From Xanthobacter autotrophicus (GTDB lineage: Bacteria > Pseudomonadota > Alphaproteobacteria > Rhizobiales > Xanthobacteraceae), in NCBI RefSeq assembly GCF_005871085.1, contig NZ_VAUP01000031.1, positions 1-64,000 on the forward strand: DNA of 64,000 nt, written 5' to 3'. The position numbers and the translations under genes were made by a program. Shown piece by piece: positions 42,949 through 51,693 of the stretch (position 1 is its first letter; each line of letters begins with the position of its first letter). Under the pieces are notes generated by a model. That model did not search any database and had not been told where the DNA came from. It saw only the letters and a program-made list of their open reading frames with translations.

Positions 42949-45565
42949 CCGCGCGCTGCCGCGCCATGGCCAGCACCGGCCCATAGGCCGGCTCGAAATC
43001 CGGGCTCATGCGCACGATCTCGATGAGACGCGGGGCGAGGGTCCCGATCACGTCGCGCGGGCCGCGTGCGGCCAGGGTCTGCGCGCCCGTCTCCAGATAG
43101 GCATCGCGTGCCCGCCAGTAGGCGGCAAGGCGGGCGCGGGCCTGCGGATCTGATCCCTCCAGCACCGCCTCGGGCGCGGGGTGGAGTGCGGCGAGGAGGC
43201 CGACCAGCCGGTCGGCGGGGGTGTCCGTGCCGGCATAGGCGACGCGGGGGGCATCGGTGGTGACGAGGGGGCGGTCATCCGTGTTCACCGGCCCCGGCCC
43301 GGCGAAGGCGGCAAGCTCCGGACGGCCCGCGAGATAGAGGCCGAACAGGGAAAAGTCACCGCTCATGTCCAGCGCGGCAAGGCGCCCGGCGAGGCCCGGA
43401 TCGGTGATGCGGCGCGCCGCCCAGTCGGCGGGATAGGCCTTCGCCTCGCGCCGGCCGATGAGCGCGATCAGCGGTGTCTCCACGCTGAACTGGGCGAGAT
43501 AGGCGCTGGCATCCGGGAAGGTGTCGAGGAAGGTGCGCACGATGATGCGCAGGGTGGGTAGGTCCAACTGGTGCAGCGGCAGCCACTGGGCGAACAGCCC
43601 GCCGTCCGCCAGCCGGTCGCGGATGGCGGCGAAATGCTCCCGCGCATAGAGCGCGCCGGAGCCGTCCACGGACGGATGGTAGAGGTCGGCGACGATCACG
43701 TCGTAGCGGCGTCCGGGCGCGCGCACGAAGCGCCGCGCATCGGCCACATGGACGTTCAGGCGCGGGTTGCGGCCGATCTCGCCCGCCGAGGCGCCGAACA
43801 ATGCGAAGGTCTCCACCACCTCCGGCACCAGTTCCACTCCGTCCGCGCTGAGGCCGGGATGGGCGCCCGCCGCCGAGAGGGTCGCCCCGGTGCCGAGGCC
43901 GAGGAACAGGGCACTGTCCGGTGCCGGATGCAGCAGCAGGGGAATGTGCGCCTGCCGGTGGTCCGAGCGCAGGGAGGCGCTGCCGCCCATGCGGAAATGG
44001 TTGTTCACCTGCAGGTGCCGGTCGCCGGCGCTGTTGGAGATGACGCTGACCGCCGCCATCACCCCGTCGCGGTGCCATACCAGTTCGCCGCCGGGGGGAA
44101 TGCGCACGAAGCGCAGGGACAGCGGCGCCACCACCAGCGCCGCCGTGGCCACGCCCACCAGCCCCGCCGCGAGAAGTGAGCGGCGCCGCAGGTCCGGCAG
44201 CACCAGCAGATAGCCGAGGGCGACACCGACGAAGGCCATTTTGGCGCCGAGCAACGGCAGCAGCAGCGGACCGAACAGGATCGGCGCCAGCGCCGCCCCC
44301 AACGTGTTAACGGCGAGCGCCGGCCCGACCCCGCCGGCCCGGTCGCTGGCGCGCTGGGCAAGTTCGGTGAACAGGGCGCCCATGGCGATGGTGGGCGGCA
44401 GGAAGGCCAGCGCCGCGATGCCCAGCTCGGCGGCAAGCCGGCCTTCGAAGGTGGCGGGCAGCGCTGCCCGCAGCATCTCCAGCAGCGTGTCCGACACGCC
44501 GAGGAGCGCCGCGCCGAGGAGGCAGGCGAGCGCGGTTGCCACCACCAGGGGCCGGGTGAGGTCGGCGCCGGGGCGGCGCGTGGCGACGGCGTTGCGCGCC
44601 ACCGCGCCGAGGGCCGTGCCGGTGAGATAGGCGGCCAGAAGGATGGCGAAGGTGTAGATGGTGTTTTCGAGGATCTGGCTCAGCACCCGGACGGTCACCA
44701 CCTCGTAGCCGATGCCGAGCAGGCCGGTGACGAATAGGGCCATGAGCGGGCTGCGCGGCAGCTCCGTGCCCGCGCGGAGGGAGGCCGCCGCCGGCGGCGC
44801 CGCCTGCGCCCTGCCTCGTTCCCCGGAATAGCCGAGGAGCAGGGCGGCGCAGGCGAAATTCAGCCCGGCGCAGGCCATCAGCGTGGCCGACAGGCCCAGC
44901 GTCGGAATGAGCAGGAAGGCGGTGGCAAGGGTGCCGGCCACGGCCCCCGCCGTATTGGCCGCATAGACGCGCCCCACCGCCCCGCGCGCCGCCAGCAAGG
45001 GGACAAGCACGGCTTCCAGCGCCGGCACGGTGGCGCCCATGGCCAGCGTCGCCGGCAACAGCAGAACGAAGGGCAGGCCGAAGGCCGCGGCCCATTGGCG
45101 CAGCGGGTCCGCATCCACCGGCACCAGGGCGGGCACCTGCCCGGCGGCCAGCGGCGACAGGATGATGAGGGCGAGGGCCCACAGGCCGATGACGCATTCA
45201 AGCCCGGCATACCAGGCGGCGGGCCTTGGGCTGTGAGCGATGCGGCGGCCGAGGAGCAGGCTGCCGAGGGCAAGGCCCGCGAACAAGGCGGAGACCACGC
45301 CCAGCACGGCCACGATCTCATGGCCCAGCGCCACCGCGAGCATCCGCGCCCAGACGATCTCGTATCCCAGCCCGGCGAAGCCCGACAGCGCGGCGACGGC
45401 GGTGACGGCGCCGATGCGGCGGCCATGCCCGCCGGCTCTCGCGGCCTCGGGCGAATCGGTGCCGGGCGATGGGGCGGCGGTCGAGGCCGCACCGGCACGA
45501 GCCGCGGAAATTTGAGGCGCGGAAACCCGAGATGAGGAAACCTGGGACGAAGAAACCTGAGACAT
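42812..45565 (-). CDS. Membrane-fused spermidine-synthase-like aminopropyltransferase
   Basis: 917 residues. After a Ser/Ala-rich N-terminus, about 14 membrane helices run to about 500 (AALSGFAGLGYEIVWARMLA, LPATLAMGATVPALEAVLVP). A soluble spermidine-synthase-like Rossmann domain (about 520-780) then contains SALFLGLGTGATLSAAGAHP, VIVADLYHPSVDGSGALYAR and an RDRLADGGLFAQWLPLHQL stretch. Such fusions are widespread, their reaction is uncertain, and some may not make polyamines. The C-terminal 130 residues are a less conserved helical tail. It starts just beyond the terminator of the PHP gene, so it has its own promoter or relies on readthrough. Confidence 0.82.
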   Translation of the reverse strand: MSQVSSSQVSSSRVSAPQISAARAGAASTAAPSPGTDSPEAARAGGHGRRIGAVTAVAALSGFAGLGYEIVWARMLAVALGHEIVAVLGVVSALFAGLALGSLLLGRRIAHSPRPAAWYAGLECVIGLWALALIILSPLAAGQVPALVPVDADPLRQWAAAFGLPFVLLLPATLAMGATVPALEAVLVPLLAARGAVGRVYAANTAGAVAGTLATAFLLIPTLGLSATLMACAGLNFACAALLLGYSGERGRAQAAPPAAASLRAGTELPRSPLMALFVTGLLGIGYEVVTVRVLSQILENTIYTFAILLAAYLTGTALGAVARNAVATRRPGADLTRPLVVATALACLLGAALLGVSDTLLEMLRAALPATFEGRLAAELGIAALAFLPPTIAMGALFTELAQRASDRAGGVGPALAVNTLGAALAPILFGPLLLPLLGAKMAFVGVALGYLLVLPDLRRRSLLAAGLVGVATAALVVAPLSLRFVRIPPGGELVWHRDGVMAAVSVISNSAGDRHLQVNNHFRMGGSASLRSDHRQAHIPLLLHPAPDSALFLGLGTGATLSAAGAHPGLSADGVELVPEVVETFALFGASAGEIGRNPRLNVHVADARRFVRAPGRRYDVIVADLYHPSVDGSGALYAREHFAAIRDRLADGGLFAQWLPLHQLDLPTLRIIVRTFLDTFPDASAYLAQFSVETPLIALIGRREAKAYPADWAARRITDPGLAGRLAALDMSGDFSLFGLYLAGRPELAAFAGPGPVNTDDRPLVTTDAPRVAYAGTDTPADRLVGLLAALHPAPEAVLEGSDPQARARLAAYWRARDAYLETGAQTLAARGPRDVIGTLAPRLIEIVRMSPDFEPAYGPVLAMARQRAVSEPAAARRLLEALDRANPARPDARRLLAALPPDAASAPRPPQPR

Positions 45566-45566
45566 G
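45507..45566 (-). repeat. 15-bp tandem repeats at the 5' end of the aminopropyltransferase gene
   Basis: GAAACCCGAGATGAG, GAAACCTGGGACGAA and GAAACCTGAGACATG follow one another (45522-45566), with a more degenerate copy before them from about 45507. They encode the N-terminal SQVSSSQVSSSRVS stretch on the minus strand. Unit length is a multiple of three, so copy-number change would keep the frame. Confidence 0.7.
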
Positions 45567-45582
45567 GAGAACCTGAAGGGTC

Positions 45583-45618
45583 GAAAAAAGCGAGCCGGGG
45601 GCCGTGAAGGCCCCCGGC
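45583..45618 (-). terminator. Intrinsic terminator of the PHP-domain gene
   Basis: GCCGGGGGCC (45594-45603) pairs perfectly with GGCCCCCGGC (45609-45618). On the minus strand the stem is followed by CTTTTTT (plus-strand A run at 45584-45589). It ends the transcript of the PHP gene 57 bases after its stop. Confidence 0.82.
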
Positions 45619-45675
45619 GTTACGCGGCACGAACGTGGGTTCCGGACCGGCGCACCGAAGCGCGCCGGTTGAACC

Positions 45676-47583
45676 TCACTTCTTGAGGGCGACGGCGAGG
45701 GCGCCGTTGGTCTCCACCAGCAGCTTGGGCTGGTCGGCGACGCGGATGAAGATGGGGTTGGTGTAGAACCACAGGTCCGACCAGCCGGCCACGTCGTAGC
45801 TGGAGATCTTCTGGCCGTCGCGCACCACGAGGTGCGAGGGGCAGGCGGCGTCGGTGCAGGGCACGAACGGGCCCTGGGCCGAGTTCTCCGGATCCCAGTC
45901 GTTCAGGGGATTACCCTGGGCGTCGGTCTCCGCCGGCACGGAGGCCGGCAGGTTGCTGCCGCGGGTGCGCACGTACATGTTGTTCTGCACGTTGGTGATG
46001 GTCACCACCATGGTCCGCTTCTGGCCGCTGACGGTCCAGTTGTTCGGGCCGAAGGTGGCGAGGCGGGCGGCCGAGGTGTTGGTCGCGTTGGTGTAGTTGG
46101 CGCTGTCCACGGCGACGACGCCGGAGACGTTGCCCTTGATGAACTGCACCTGACGCAGGGTCGGCCGGTTCAGGGGCTCCTGAACGCCGATCTGGGCCAG
46201 CGACGGGTTGTTGAAGCTGTAGGGCGAGTTGTTCTTGGTGGTCGGCAGGTTCACCTCGAGGGTGAGCTTGACCGAACGGCCACGGGGAACCACCAGCGTC
46301 TGGCCCATCTTGGCGGTGCCGGCCGCGGCATAACCGATGACCTCGGCCTTGTAGCTCAGCTCGCCGGTGATCAGGTCGCCCTGCACCGAGTAGGAATTGC
46401 CGGAGCGCACGCCGTCGACGATCACGTTCGGGCGCAGGGTGGTGCCGGCCGCCGGGCGCGGCACGTACAGCTTCTGGTATTCGCCGGGATAGAAGTCGTT
46501 GGTCGAGGAAGCTTCATAGATGCTGAAGGCGCCGCGATTGTGCCAGTCGGAGCTGGCATAGAAGAACCAGTTGCGGCCTTCGCCCAGCAGCGCGTCCCAC
46601 AGCCCGCCGACCTTGGCGGCGTAGATGCCGGTGCCGCCGAAGGTGGTCACGCCCACCGAATCGCAGCCCGCGCCGCAGAAGCCGGCGCGATACTCGCCGC
46701 GATTGTTGGAGGCCTGGTGGCCCGGCTGGCTCTCGAAGCCGACGGCCACGGTCGGGCCGGCGTTGTTGAAGTCGCGGAAGTGCTCAACGTTGAAGCCGTT
46801 GTTGCCGTTCGGGTTGAACACGCCGGCGCGTTCCACGTGCGCGGGCACGTAGTAGCTGTCGAGCGGATAGTATTTCTGCAACCACTGAACGCTGGGAACG
46901 GCCTTGTTCTTGTGGTTGGCCGTGCCCGAACCCGTGCCCGAGGCGTTCGCCACCTTGCCTTCCCAGGCATGGTTCGGGGCGCCCTTGGAGAAGTCGGTGT
47001 CCGAGCGGTCGAAGCGGTACTCGAACTCGGCCACGCCGCCGGCATCACCGGTGTCGCCGCCGAAGTTCTGCGGCTTCTGGTTGCCGATCACGGCCATGGA
47101 AGTGTGCTCGTGGCCGGGCACGTTGGTCTCGATGCCGGCATAGAGCATGGGCTTGTTGAGCTCTTTCGCGAGGCGCGCGAGCTCGGGATAGATGATCTCC
47201 TCGGCGCTCTGCCAGCGCCACATGGAGCGGTGGCCCTGCGACATGGCCACGTCGCCCTTGACCGCGGTCACGGGCGCCACGTCCCAGAACTTGCCGGTGC
47301 CGGTGGTGGAACCGTCGCCCTCGGGATCGTCCACGCGGCAGTCGCGCGGGCTCGATCCGCCATGGTCGGCGGCGCCAAGCCATTCGAGGCCGTAGCTCTG
47401 CACGGCCTTCTTGACCATGGTCTCGACCGACGAGCGACCGTCCGAGCATGGCGTGTGGTTATGGAAGTCGCCAGCCATGTAGCTGTCGGCGAAGGCCGGC
47501 GTGGACGGCAGAGCCATCCCGCCAGCCACGGCGAGGACCGAGGCCCCCGCAATCAGGTGATGCGCCAGCACCGCGCTTTTCAT
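45676..47583 (-). CDS. Secreted PHP-domain metal-dependent hydrolase-like protein
   Basis: 635 residues from ATG 47583, preceded by GGTTGGAG; a longer frame to 47682 lacks a signal. Signal peptide 1-32 (LIAGASVLAVAGGMALPSTPAFA). The PHP metal motifs are recognisable: GDFHNHTPCSDGRSS (HxH), WLGAADHGG, AGIETNVPGHEHTSM, and SSDWHNRGAF near 370. A beta-rich C-terminal half contains VLVPRGRSVKLTLEVNLPTT-type strands. PHP proteins are phosphoesterases using two or three metals; a secreted version suggests nutrient phosphate release, by inference only. It has its own intrinsic terminator. Confidence 0.78.
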   Translation of the reverse strand: MKSAVLAHHLIAGASVLAVAGGMALPSTPAFADSYMAGDFHNHTPCSDGRSSVETMVKKAVQSYGLEWLGAADHGGSSPRDCRVDDPEGDGSTTGTGKFWDVAPVTAVKGDVAMSQGHRSMWRWQSAEEIIYPELARLAKELNKPMLYAGIETNVPGHEHTSMAVIGNQKPQNFGGDTGDAGGVAEFEYRFDRSDTDFSKGAPNHAWEGKVANASGTGSGTANHKNKAVPSVQWLQKYYPLDSYYVPAHVERAGVFNPNGNNGFNVEHFRDFNNAGPTVAVGFESQPGHQASNNRGEYRAGFCGAGCDSVGVTTFGGTGIYAAKVGGLWDALLGEGRNWFFYASSDWHNRGAFSIYEASSTNDFYPGEYQKLYVPRPAAGTTLRPNVIVDGVRSGNSYSVQGDLITGELSYKAEVIGYAAAGTAKMGQTLVVPRGRSVKLTLEVNLPTTKNNSPYSFNNPSLAQIGVQEPLNRPTLRQVQFIKGNVSGVVAVDSANYTNATNTSAARLATFGPNNWTVSGQKRTMVVTITNVQNNMYVRTRGSNLPASVPAETDAQGNPLNDWDPENSAQGPFVPCTDAACPSHLVVRDGQKISSYDVAGWSDLWFYTNPIFIRVADQPKLLVETNGALAVALKK

Positions 47584-47791
47584 TCTCCAACCCCTTTGAA
47601 TGAAACGGACGTCCAGAATCCGCTGGGGCTCTACTATCGGCGTTCTGTGACTGCCTGCTGAAGCTTTGATGACGCGGCGCAAGGTGAGCCGAATAACTTG
47701 AGTGTCGCACTCTTGGGAAAACGCGCGCCGCTGTCATCAACGCGACACCACCCGTTGGCTAGAGCACGTCCCGATCCGACGGCGTCGTCGT

Positions 47792-47870
47792 CCGCTCGGA
47801 GCATGCTTTTTCTGTGTTGAGCCTGAACCGGCTTCACCGCCCCGAGCGGATCCGGTTCCGGCGGATCCGG
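47792..47870. repeat. Intergenic palindromic element
   Basis: CCGCTCGG (47792) is answered by CCGAGCGG (47842), GAACCGG (47825) by CCGGTTC (47852), and GCGGATCCGG occurs twice (47847, 47861). The nested structure resembles the short palindromic repeats scattered through Hyphomicrobiales genomes. It sits immediately before the PpiC-like gene and argues against starts placed inside it. Confidence 0.45.
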
Positions 47871-47876
47871 CTCACG

Positions 47877-48857
47877 ATGCGCCTGAAGCGCGTGCCGGCA
47901 TCCGGGCAAGGACGGTGCGGGGGACGGGATTTGACGTCATCGGGTTTGGAGCCGGCCGCGCGAGCGGACGATGCAGCGGGCGCCAATGCAGGCGGCGTGG
48001 CGATAGGCGGTGTGACGGCGGGCGGCGCGACGGGCGGCGGGGGCATCGTGGGCTTCCTGCGGCGCCTCGTGCGTGAGCCGCTGGTGCAGTTCATGGTGCT
48101 GGGGGCGGTGATCTTCGCCGTGCATGCCGCCACCACGCCCTCGGTCAGCAAGGAACGGCTCATCGAAGTCACGCCGGCGGTGCGCCAGTCTATCGTGGAC
48201 GCCTTCAAGGCCTCCCACGAGGGCCGTGAGCCGGGCGCCGACGAGCTCGCCAAGCTCATCGACCTGTGGCTGCTGAACGAGATCACCTTCCGCGAGGCGC
48301 TGGCGCAGGGTCTCGACAAGGGCGACGAGATGATTCGCGACCGCATCACCCACAAGATGCGCCTGCTCATCTTCAACGGCGTCGATGTGACCGAGCCGAG
48401 CCGGGCCGAGCTGGAGGCCTGGTACGAGAAGCGCCGCGCCAATTACGACATTCCCGAGCTGGTCAGCTTCATCGCCGTGCCCTTCACCGGCCCGGACGCG
48501 GAAGCGCAGAGCCGCGCCGTGCTGGAGGAGATCCGCGCCGGCACTGAGCCCGAGGACGTGCAACTGCGCGCCCTCATCTTCGCGCAGCGGCCGCGGCCGA
48601 GCCTGGAGCCGTCCTTCGGCAAGGACTTCATGGAGCAGCTGGCCGCCGCGCCCAAGGGCGAATGGCGCGTGCTGTCCTCGGCCCAGGGCTGGTACGTGGC
48701 GCGCCTCGACGCCCTGGTGCCCGGCCGCAAGGTGGACCTGAGCGAGGTGGACGCACAGGTCGCGCAGGCGTGGAAGGACGAGCGCCGGCGCGTGCTCGCC
48801 ATCGCCGCCACCCGCGACCTGGGCAAGGCCTATGTGATCCGGCGCGACGTGCCATGA
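47877..48857 (+). CDS. PpiC-type peptidyl-prolyl isomerase-like membrane protein
   Basis: 326 residues from ATG 47877; the start is uncertain because the first 60 residues are low-complexity and a later GTG is possible. One membrane helix follows LVREPLVQFMVLGAVIFAVH. The periplasmic part is a SurA/PpiC-like chaperone segment (IVDAFKASHEGREPGADELA, LIDLWLLNEITFREALAQG) and a parvulin-like end (SLEPSFGKDFMEQLAAAPKG, EWRVLSSAQGWYVARLD). It is coupled by four bases to the HupE-like genes, so it may help fold or insert them. Confidence 0.8.
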   Translation: MRLKRVPASGQGRCGGRDLTSSGLEPAARADDAAGANAGGVAIGGVTAGGATGGGGIVGFLRRLVREPLVQFMVLGAVIFAVHAATTPSVSKERLIEVTPAVRQSIVDAFKASHEGREPGADELAKLIDLWLLNEITFREALAQGLDKGDEMIRDRITHKMRLLIFNGVDVTEPSRAELEAWYEKRRANYDIPELVSFIAVPFTGPDAEAQSRAVLEEIRAGTEPEDVQLRALIFAQRPRPSLEPSFGKDFMEQLAAAPKGEWRVLSSAQGWYVARLDALVPGRKVDLSEVDAQVAQAWKDERRRVLAIAATRDLGKAYVIRRDVP

Positions 48858-49930
48858 GCGGCCGCGCCTTCATCGCCCGGGCCGCGACGGCCGGGACATC
48901 CGCCAAGCCGGACGCCGCCACGTCGCCGGCCGGGGGCGTGCGGCTCGGGGGCCGGGCGCTCCTTGCGCCTTTCGCGGCGCTGGGCGGCCTTGCCGCCGCG
49001 CTGCTGTGCCTCGTCGTCGGGCTGCTTGTTCCGGCCACCATGGCGCGGGCCCATGAGGCCACCATGGCGGTGATCACCCTGCGCGAGATCGCGCCGGGTC
49101 GCTTCATCGGCCAATGGACCATGCCGCCGGTGGACCTGAGCCTGCAGCCCATCTTCCCGCCCCACTGCACGTGGGAGCCGCCGGAGCTGGTCTGCGGCGC
49201 GCGCGGCCTCACCGGCCAGCTGAGCTTCATGGGGCTCGGCAGCAAGCAGTCGGTGGCCACCATTCGGGTGATCCCCCACGAGGGACCCATGGAGGTTTAT
49301 ACGGTGAGCGCCGCCAAGCCCACGGTGATGGCGGCGCGCGATCCCGGCACCGATCTCGCCGTGTGGCGGGATTTGGCCGAGACCTACGTCAATCTCGGCA
49401 TCGACCACATCCTGCGCGGCATCGACCATCTGCTGTTCGTGCTCGGCCTGATCTGGCTGGTGAAGGGCGGTTGGAAGCTGGTGAAGACCATCACCGCCTT
49501 CACGGTGGGCCATTCCATCTCGCTGGCCGCCGCCACTTTCGGCTGGGTGGGGGTGCCGGAACGCCCGCTCAACGCCGCCATCGCCCTCTCCATCGTGTTC
49601 GTGGGCGTGGAGATCGTGAAGCTCCAACGCGGGGAGGTGGGCCTGACGGCGCGCTATCCCTGGACCGTCGCCTTCGCCTTCGGCCTGCTGCACGGGCTGG
49701 GATTTGCCACCGCGCTCACCACGCTGGGCATCCCGCAGGCGACGCTGCCCATCGCGCTCCTGTTCTTCAACGTGGGCGTGGAAATCGGTCAGCTCACCTT
49801 CGTGGCGGTGGTGCTGGCCCTGTTGTGGGCCCACCGGCAGGCGCAGGCGCTGCTGCCGCGCTGGGGCGCCGCCATCCCTGCCTATGTGATCGGCTCGGTG
49901 GCCTCTTACTGGTTCCTGTTGCGGATTTGA
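48854..49930 (+). CDS. HupE/UreJ-family membrane protein with extracytoplasmic N-domain
   Basis: 358 residues. An N-terminal helix and signal-like region (to about ARAHEATM near 70) is followed by a beta-rich periplasmic domain with a Cys pair (PHCTWEPPELVCGARG) and six or so membrane helices. The HupE metal motif HX5DH is present in GIDHILRGIDHLLFVLGLIW, and a second His region is FTVGHSISLA. The architecture is that of HupE/UreJ_2 proteins, thought to move nickel or cobalt; the metal here is not proven. Confidence 0.82.
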   Translation: MSGRAFIARAATAGTSAKPDAATSPAGGVRLGGRALLAPFAALGGLAAALLCLVVGLLVPATMARAHEATMAVITLREIAPGRFIGQWTMPPVDLSLQPIFPPHCTWEPPELVCGARGLTGQLSFMGLGSKQSVATIRVIPHEGPMEVYTVSAAKPTVMAARDPGTDLAVWRDLAETYVNLGIDHILRGIDHLLFVLGLIWLVKGGWKLVKTITAFTVGHSISLAAATFGWVGVPERPLNAAIALSIVFVGVEIVKLQRGEVGLTARYPWTVAFAFGLLHGLGFATALTTLGIPQATLPIALLFFNVGVEIGQLTFVAVVLALLWAHRQAQALLPRWGAAIPAYVIGSVASYWFLLRI

Positions 49931-49973
49931 ATGTCGTGCCCCCGGGCCCCCCTGTTGCTAGAGGAAAGAGCAG

Positions 49974-50585
49974 ATGAATCGCCTCGTCCTGAACCCTGCG
50001 GTGGTGCTCGCCGCTTTGTTCGCCGCCATCCCGCTGGCGCCCGCCTTCGCCCATACGGGAAGTGGGGTTTCCCTCGGCCTGGAGAGCGGCTTCCTCCATC
50101 CCCTCACCGGCCCCGACCACCTGGTGGCCATGGTGGCGGTGGGCCTGTGGGGCGCGCAGCTGGGCAATCCCGCCATCTGGGTGCTGCCCATCACCTTCCC
50201 GCTGGTGATGGCGGTGGGCGGTCTCCTGGGCGTGCTCGGCATGCCGCTGCCGTTCGTCGAGCCAATCATCGCCGTGTCGGGCATCGCCCTCGGCACCATG
50301 GTGGCGTTCAGCGTGCGCCCGCCGCTCTGGGTCGCCGCGACCCTGGTCGGCGTCTTCGCCATCTTCCACGGCTACGCCCACGGGCGTGAGTTGCCCGAAG
50401 CGGCGGACGCCATCGCCTTCGCCGTCGGCTTCGTGATCGCCACCGGGCTGCTGCATCTCACTGGCATCCTTATCGGCGTGCTGGTCGGCTACGAGGCGGG
50501 CGCCAAGGTGGTGCGGGCCTGCGGCGCGGCCATCGGCTGCGTCGGCGTCTATTTCCTGCTGGGCGCGGTGGGCGTCATCGGATGA
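49974..50585 (+). CDS. hupE: HupE/UreJ-family metal permease-like protein
   Basis: 203 residues. Signal sequence to about PLAPAFA|HTGSG, then six helices. The essential nickel motif is intact in GFLHPLTGPDHLVAMVAVG (HX5DH), and the second conserved site is FHGYAHGRELP. HupE proteins facilitate nickel diffusion into the cell for hydrogenase or urease, but neither enzyme is encoded in this window. It overlaps the next gene by four bases. Confidence 0.87.
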   Translation: MNRLVLNPAVVLAALFAAIPLAPAFAHTGSGVSLGLESGFLHPLTGPDHLVAMVAVGLWGAQLGNPAIWVLPITFPLVMAVGGLLGVLGMPLPFVEPIIAVSGIALGTMVAFSVRPPLWVAATLVGVFAIFHGYAHGRELPEAADAIAFAVGFVIATGLLHLTGILIGVLVGYEAGAKVVRACGAAIGCVGVYFLLGAVGVIG

Positions 50586-51208
50586 TGCGCGGACCTCGCC
50601 TGCTTGCCACGGCGGCCGCGCTTGCCTGCGCGGTCGCCTTCGTGCCCGACACTGCTCACGCCCATCTGGTGGATACGCGGCTCGGCGACTTCTACAGCGG
50701 CGCCCTGCATCCGCTGACGGACCTGCAGCAGGTGCTGCCCTGGATCGCTCTGGCCGTGCTCGCCGCCTTCCAGGGGGCGCAGCGGGCGCGCTGGATCATC
50801 CTGGTGTTTCCGCTGGCCCTCGCCATCGGCGGCATCGCGTCACTCGCTGTCCCGCTGCCGTCCTTCGGTCCGCTGCTCGGCCTCGTGCTGGTGGCGGTCA
50901 CGGGCCTTGCCGTGGCGGCGGCGGCTCGGCTGCCGCTCGGGGTGCTGCTCGCCATCGCGGTGGTGATGGGGCTGTTGCACGGCGCGCAGAACGGTGCGGC
51001 CATGGTGGCGACGACGGATCGCCTCCTGTTCCTTTCCGGCATGACCGCCGTCGGCTATGGCGTGATCACGCTGGCCACCGGAAGCGCCATCGCCTTCCTG
51101 CACGGCGCGCCGTGGCGGCCCATCGCCCTCCGGGCCGGCGGCAGCTGGGTGGCGGCGGTGGGCATCATGGTGCTGGGCCTCCATCTGGTGCGGCCCGTCG
51201 CGGGCTGA
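50582..51208 (+). CDS. Degenerate HupE/UreJ-family membrane protein
   Basis: 208 residues with a signal sequence (AFVPDTAHA|HLVDT) and six helices. Where HupE has HX5DH the protein reads GALHPLTDLQQVLPW: the His remains but the Asp-His pair is Gln-Gln. The second motif keeps one His (GLLHGAQNGAAM). It directly overlaps the intact hupE, so it may be a non-transporting partner or have altered metal choice. Confidence 0.8.
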   Translation: MMRGPRLLATAAALACAVAFVPDTAHAHLVDTRLGDFYSGALHPLTDLQQVLPWIALAVLAAFQGAQRARWIILVFPLALAIGGIASLAVPLPSFGPLLGLVLVAVTGLAVAAAARLPLGVLLAIAVVMGLLHGAQNGAAMVATTDRLLFLSGMTAVGYGVITLATGSAIAFLHGAPWRPIALRAGGSWVAAVGIMVLGLHLVRPVAG

Positions 51209-51378
51209 AACCAGGGCCCGTGAGGTTGATCGACACCGGCGGCCGCTGTCGTTGAGCGATGCCAGTGGGTCCGTTCAGGCCCGCGTGGCGGCTGACAGAT
51301 ACAGTCTCGGCATGGATCAAAGGCCAAGGTAAGCTGTTCCCTCAATGCCGAATCGCGGCTGCAGAGGGGGAAAGCGCG

Positions 51379-51579
51379 TTGCCGCATTTCAATTCTACGG
51401 CCATATCCCGGGCTGAATACAACCCGAAGACGCGGGTGCTCTCCCTGTGGTTCGCCGATGTCGGCGGACCTTGCGATTATTATCGCGTGCCCCTCTTCGT
51501 GTATGAGGGTCTGTGCCGGGCCGGGTCCAAGCGCGACTATTTCAAGACCTACATTCACGACCAGTACGCCACCCGCTGA
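51379..51579 (+). CDS. KTSC-domain protein
   Basis: 66 residues from TTG 51379, which has AGAGGGGG eight bases before it. An ATG at 51259 would add 40 residues unlike the family, so the shorter form is preferred. FNSTAISRAEYNPKTRVLSL, DYYRVPLFVYEGLCRAGSKR and YFKTYIHDQY match the KTSC domain, a small beta-rich unit of unknown role often found alone or next to lysyl-tRNA synthetase parts. The usual KTSC tetrad near SxG is here CRAGSKRDYF. Confidence 0.78.
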   Translation: MPHFNSTAISRAEYNPKTRVLSLWFADVGGPCDYYRVPLFVYEGLCRAGSKRDYFKTYIHDQYATR

Positions 51580-51600
51580 CCTATGGGTCAGGGGGCGTGC

Positions 51601-51632
51601 AAAAAGAAAGAGCCCCGGCGATGCCAGGGCTC
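51601..51632 (-). terminator. Intrinsic terminator of the outer-membrane barrel gene
   Basis: GAGCCCCGGC (51610-51619) pairs with GCCAGGGCTC (51623-51632) with one mismatch. The plus-strand AAAAAGAAA before it becomes UUUCUUUUU after the stem on the minus strand. It lies 62 bases after the barrel gene stop and may also stop the KTSC transcript. Confidence 0.78.
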
Positions 51633-51693
51633 TCCAAGTTCACACCCGGGCGGGCCGGCGCGTGATGCGCTGACCCGCGGCGGATGCCGGCGG

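Noticed and set aside
47731-47737. CTGTCAT upstream of the secreted PHP gene as a Pho box
   Set aside because: Single heptamer on the opposite strand to the gene, with no second unit on an 11-base grid.
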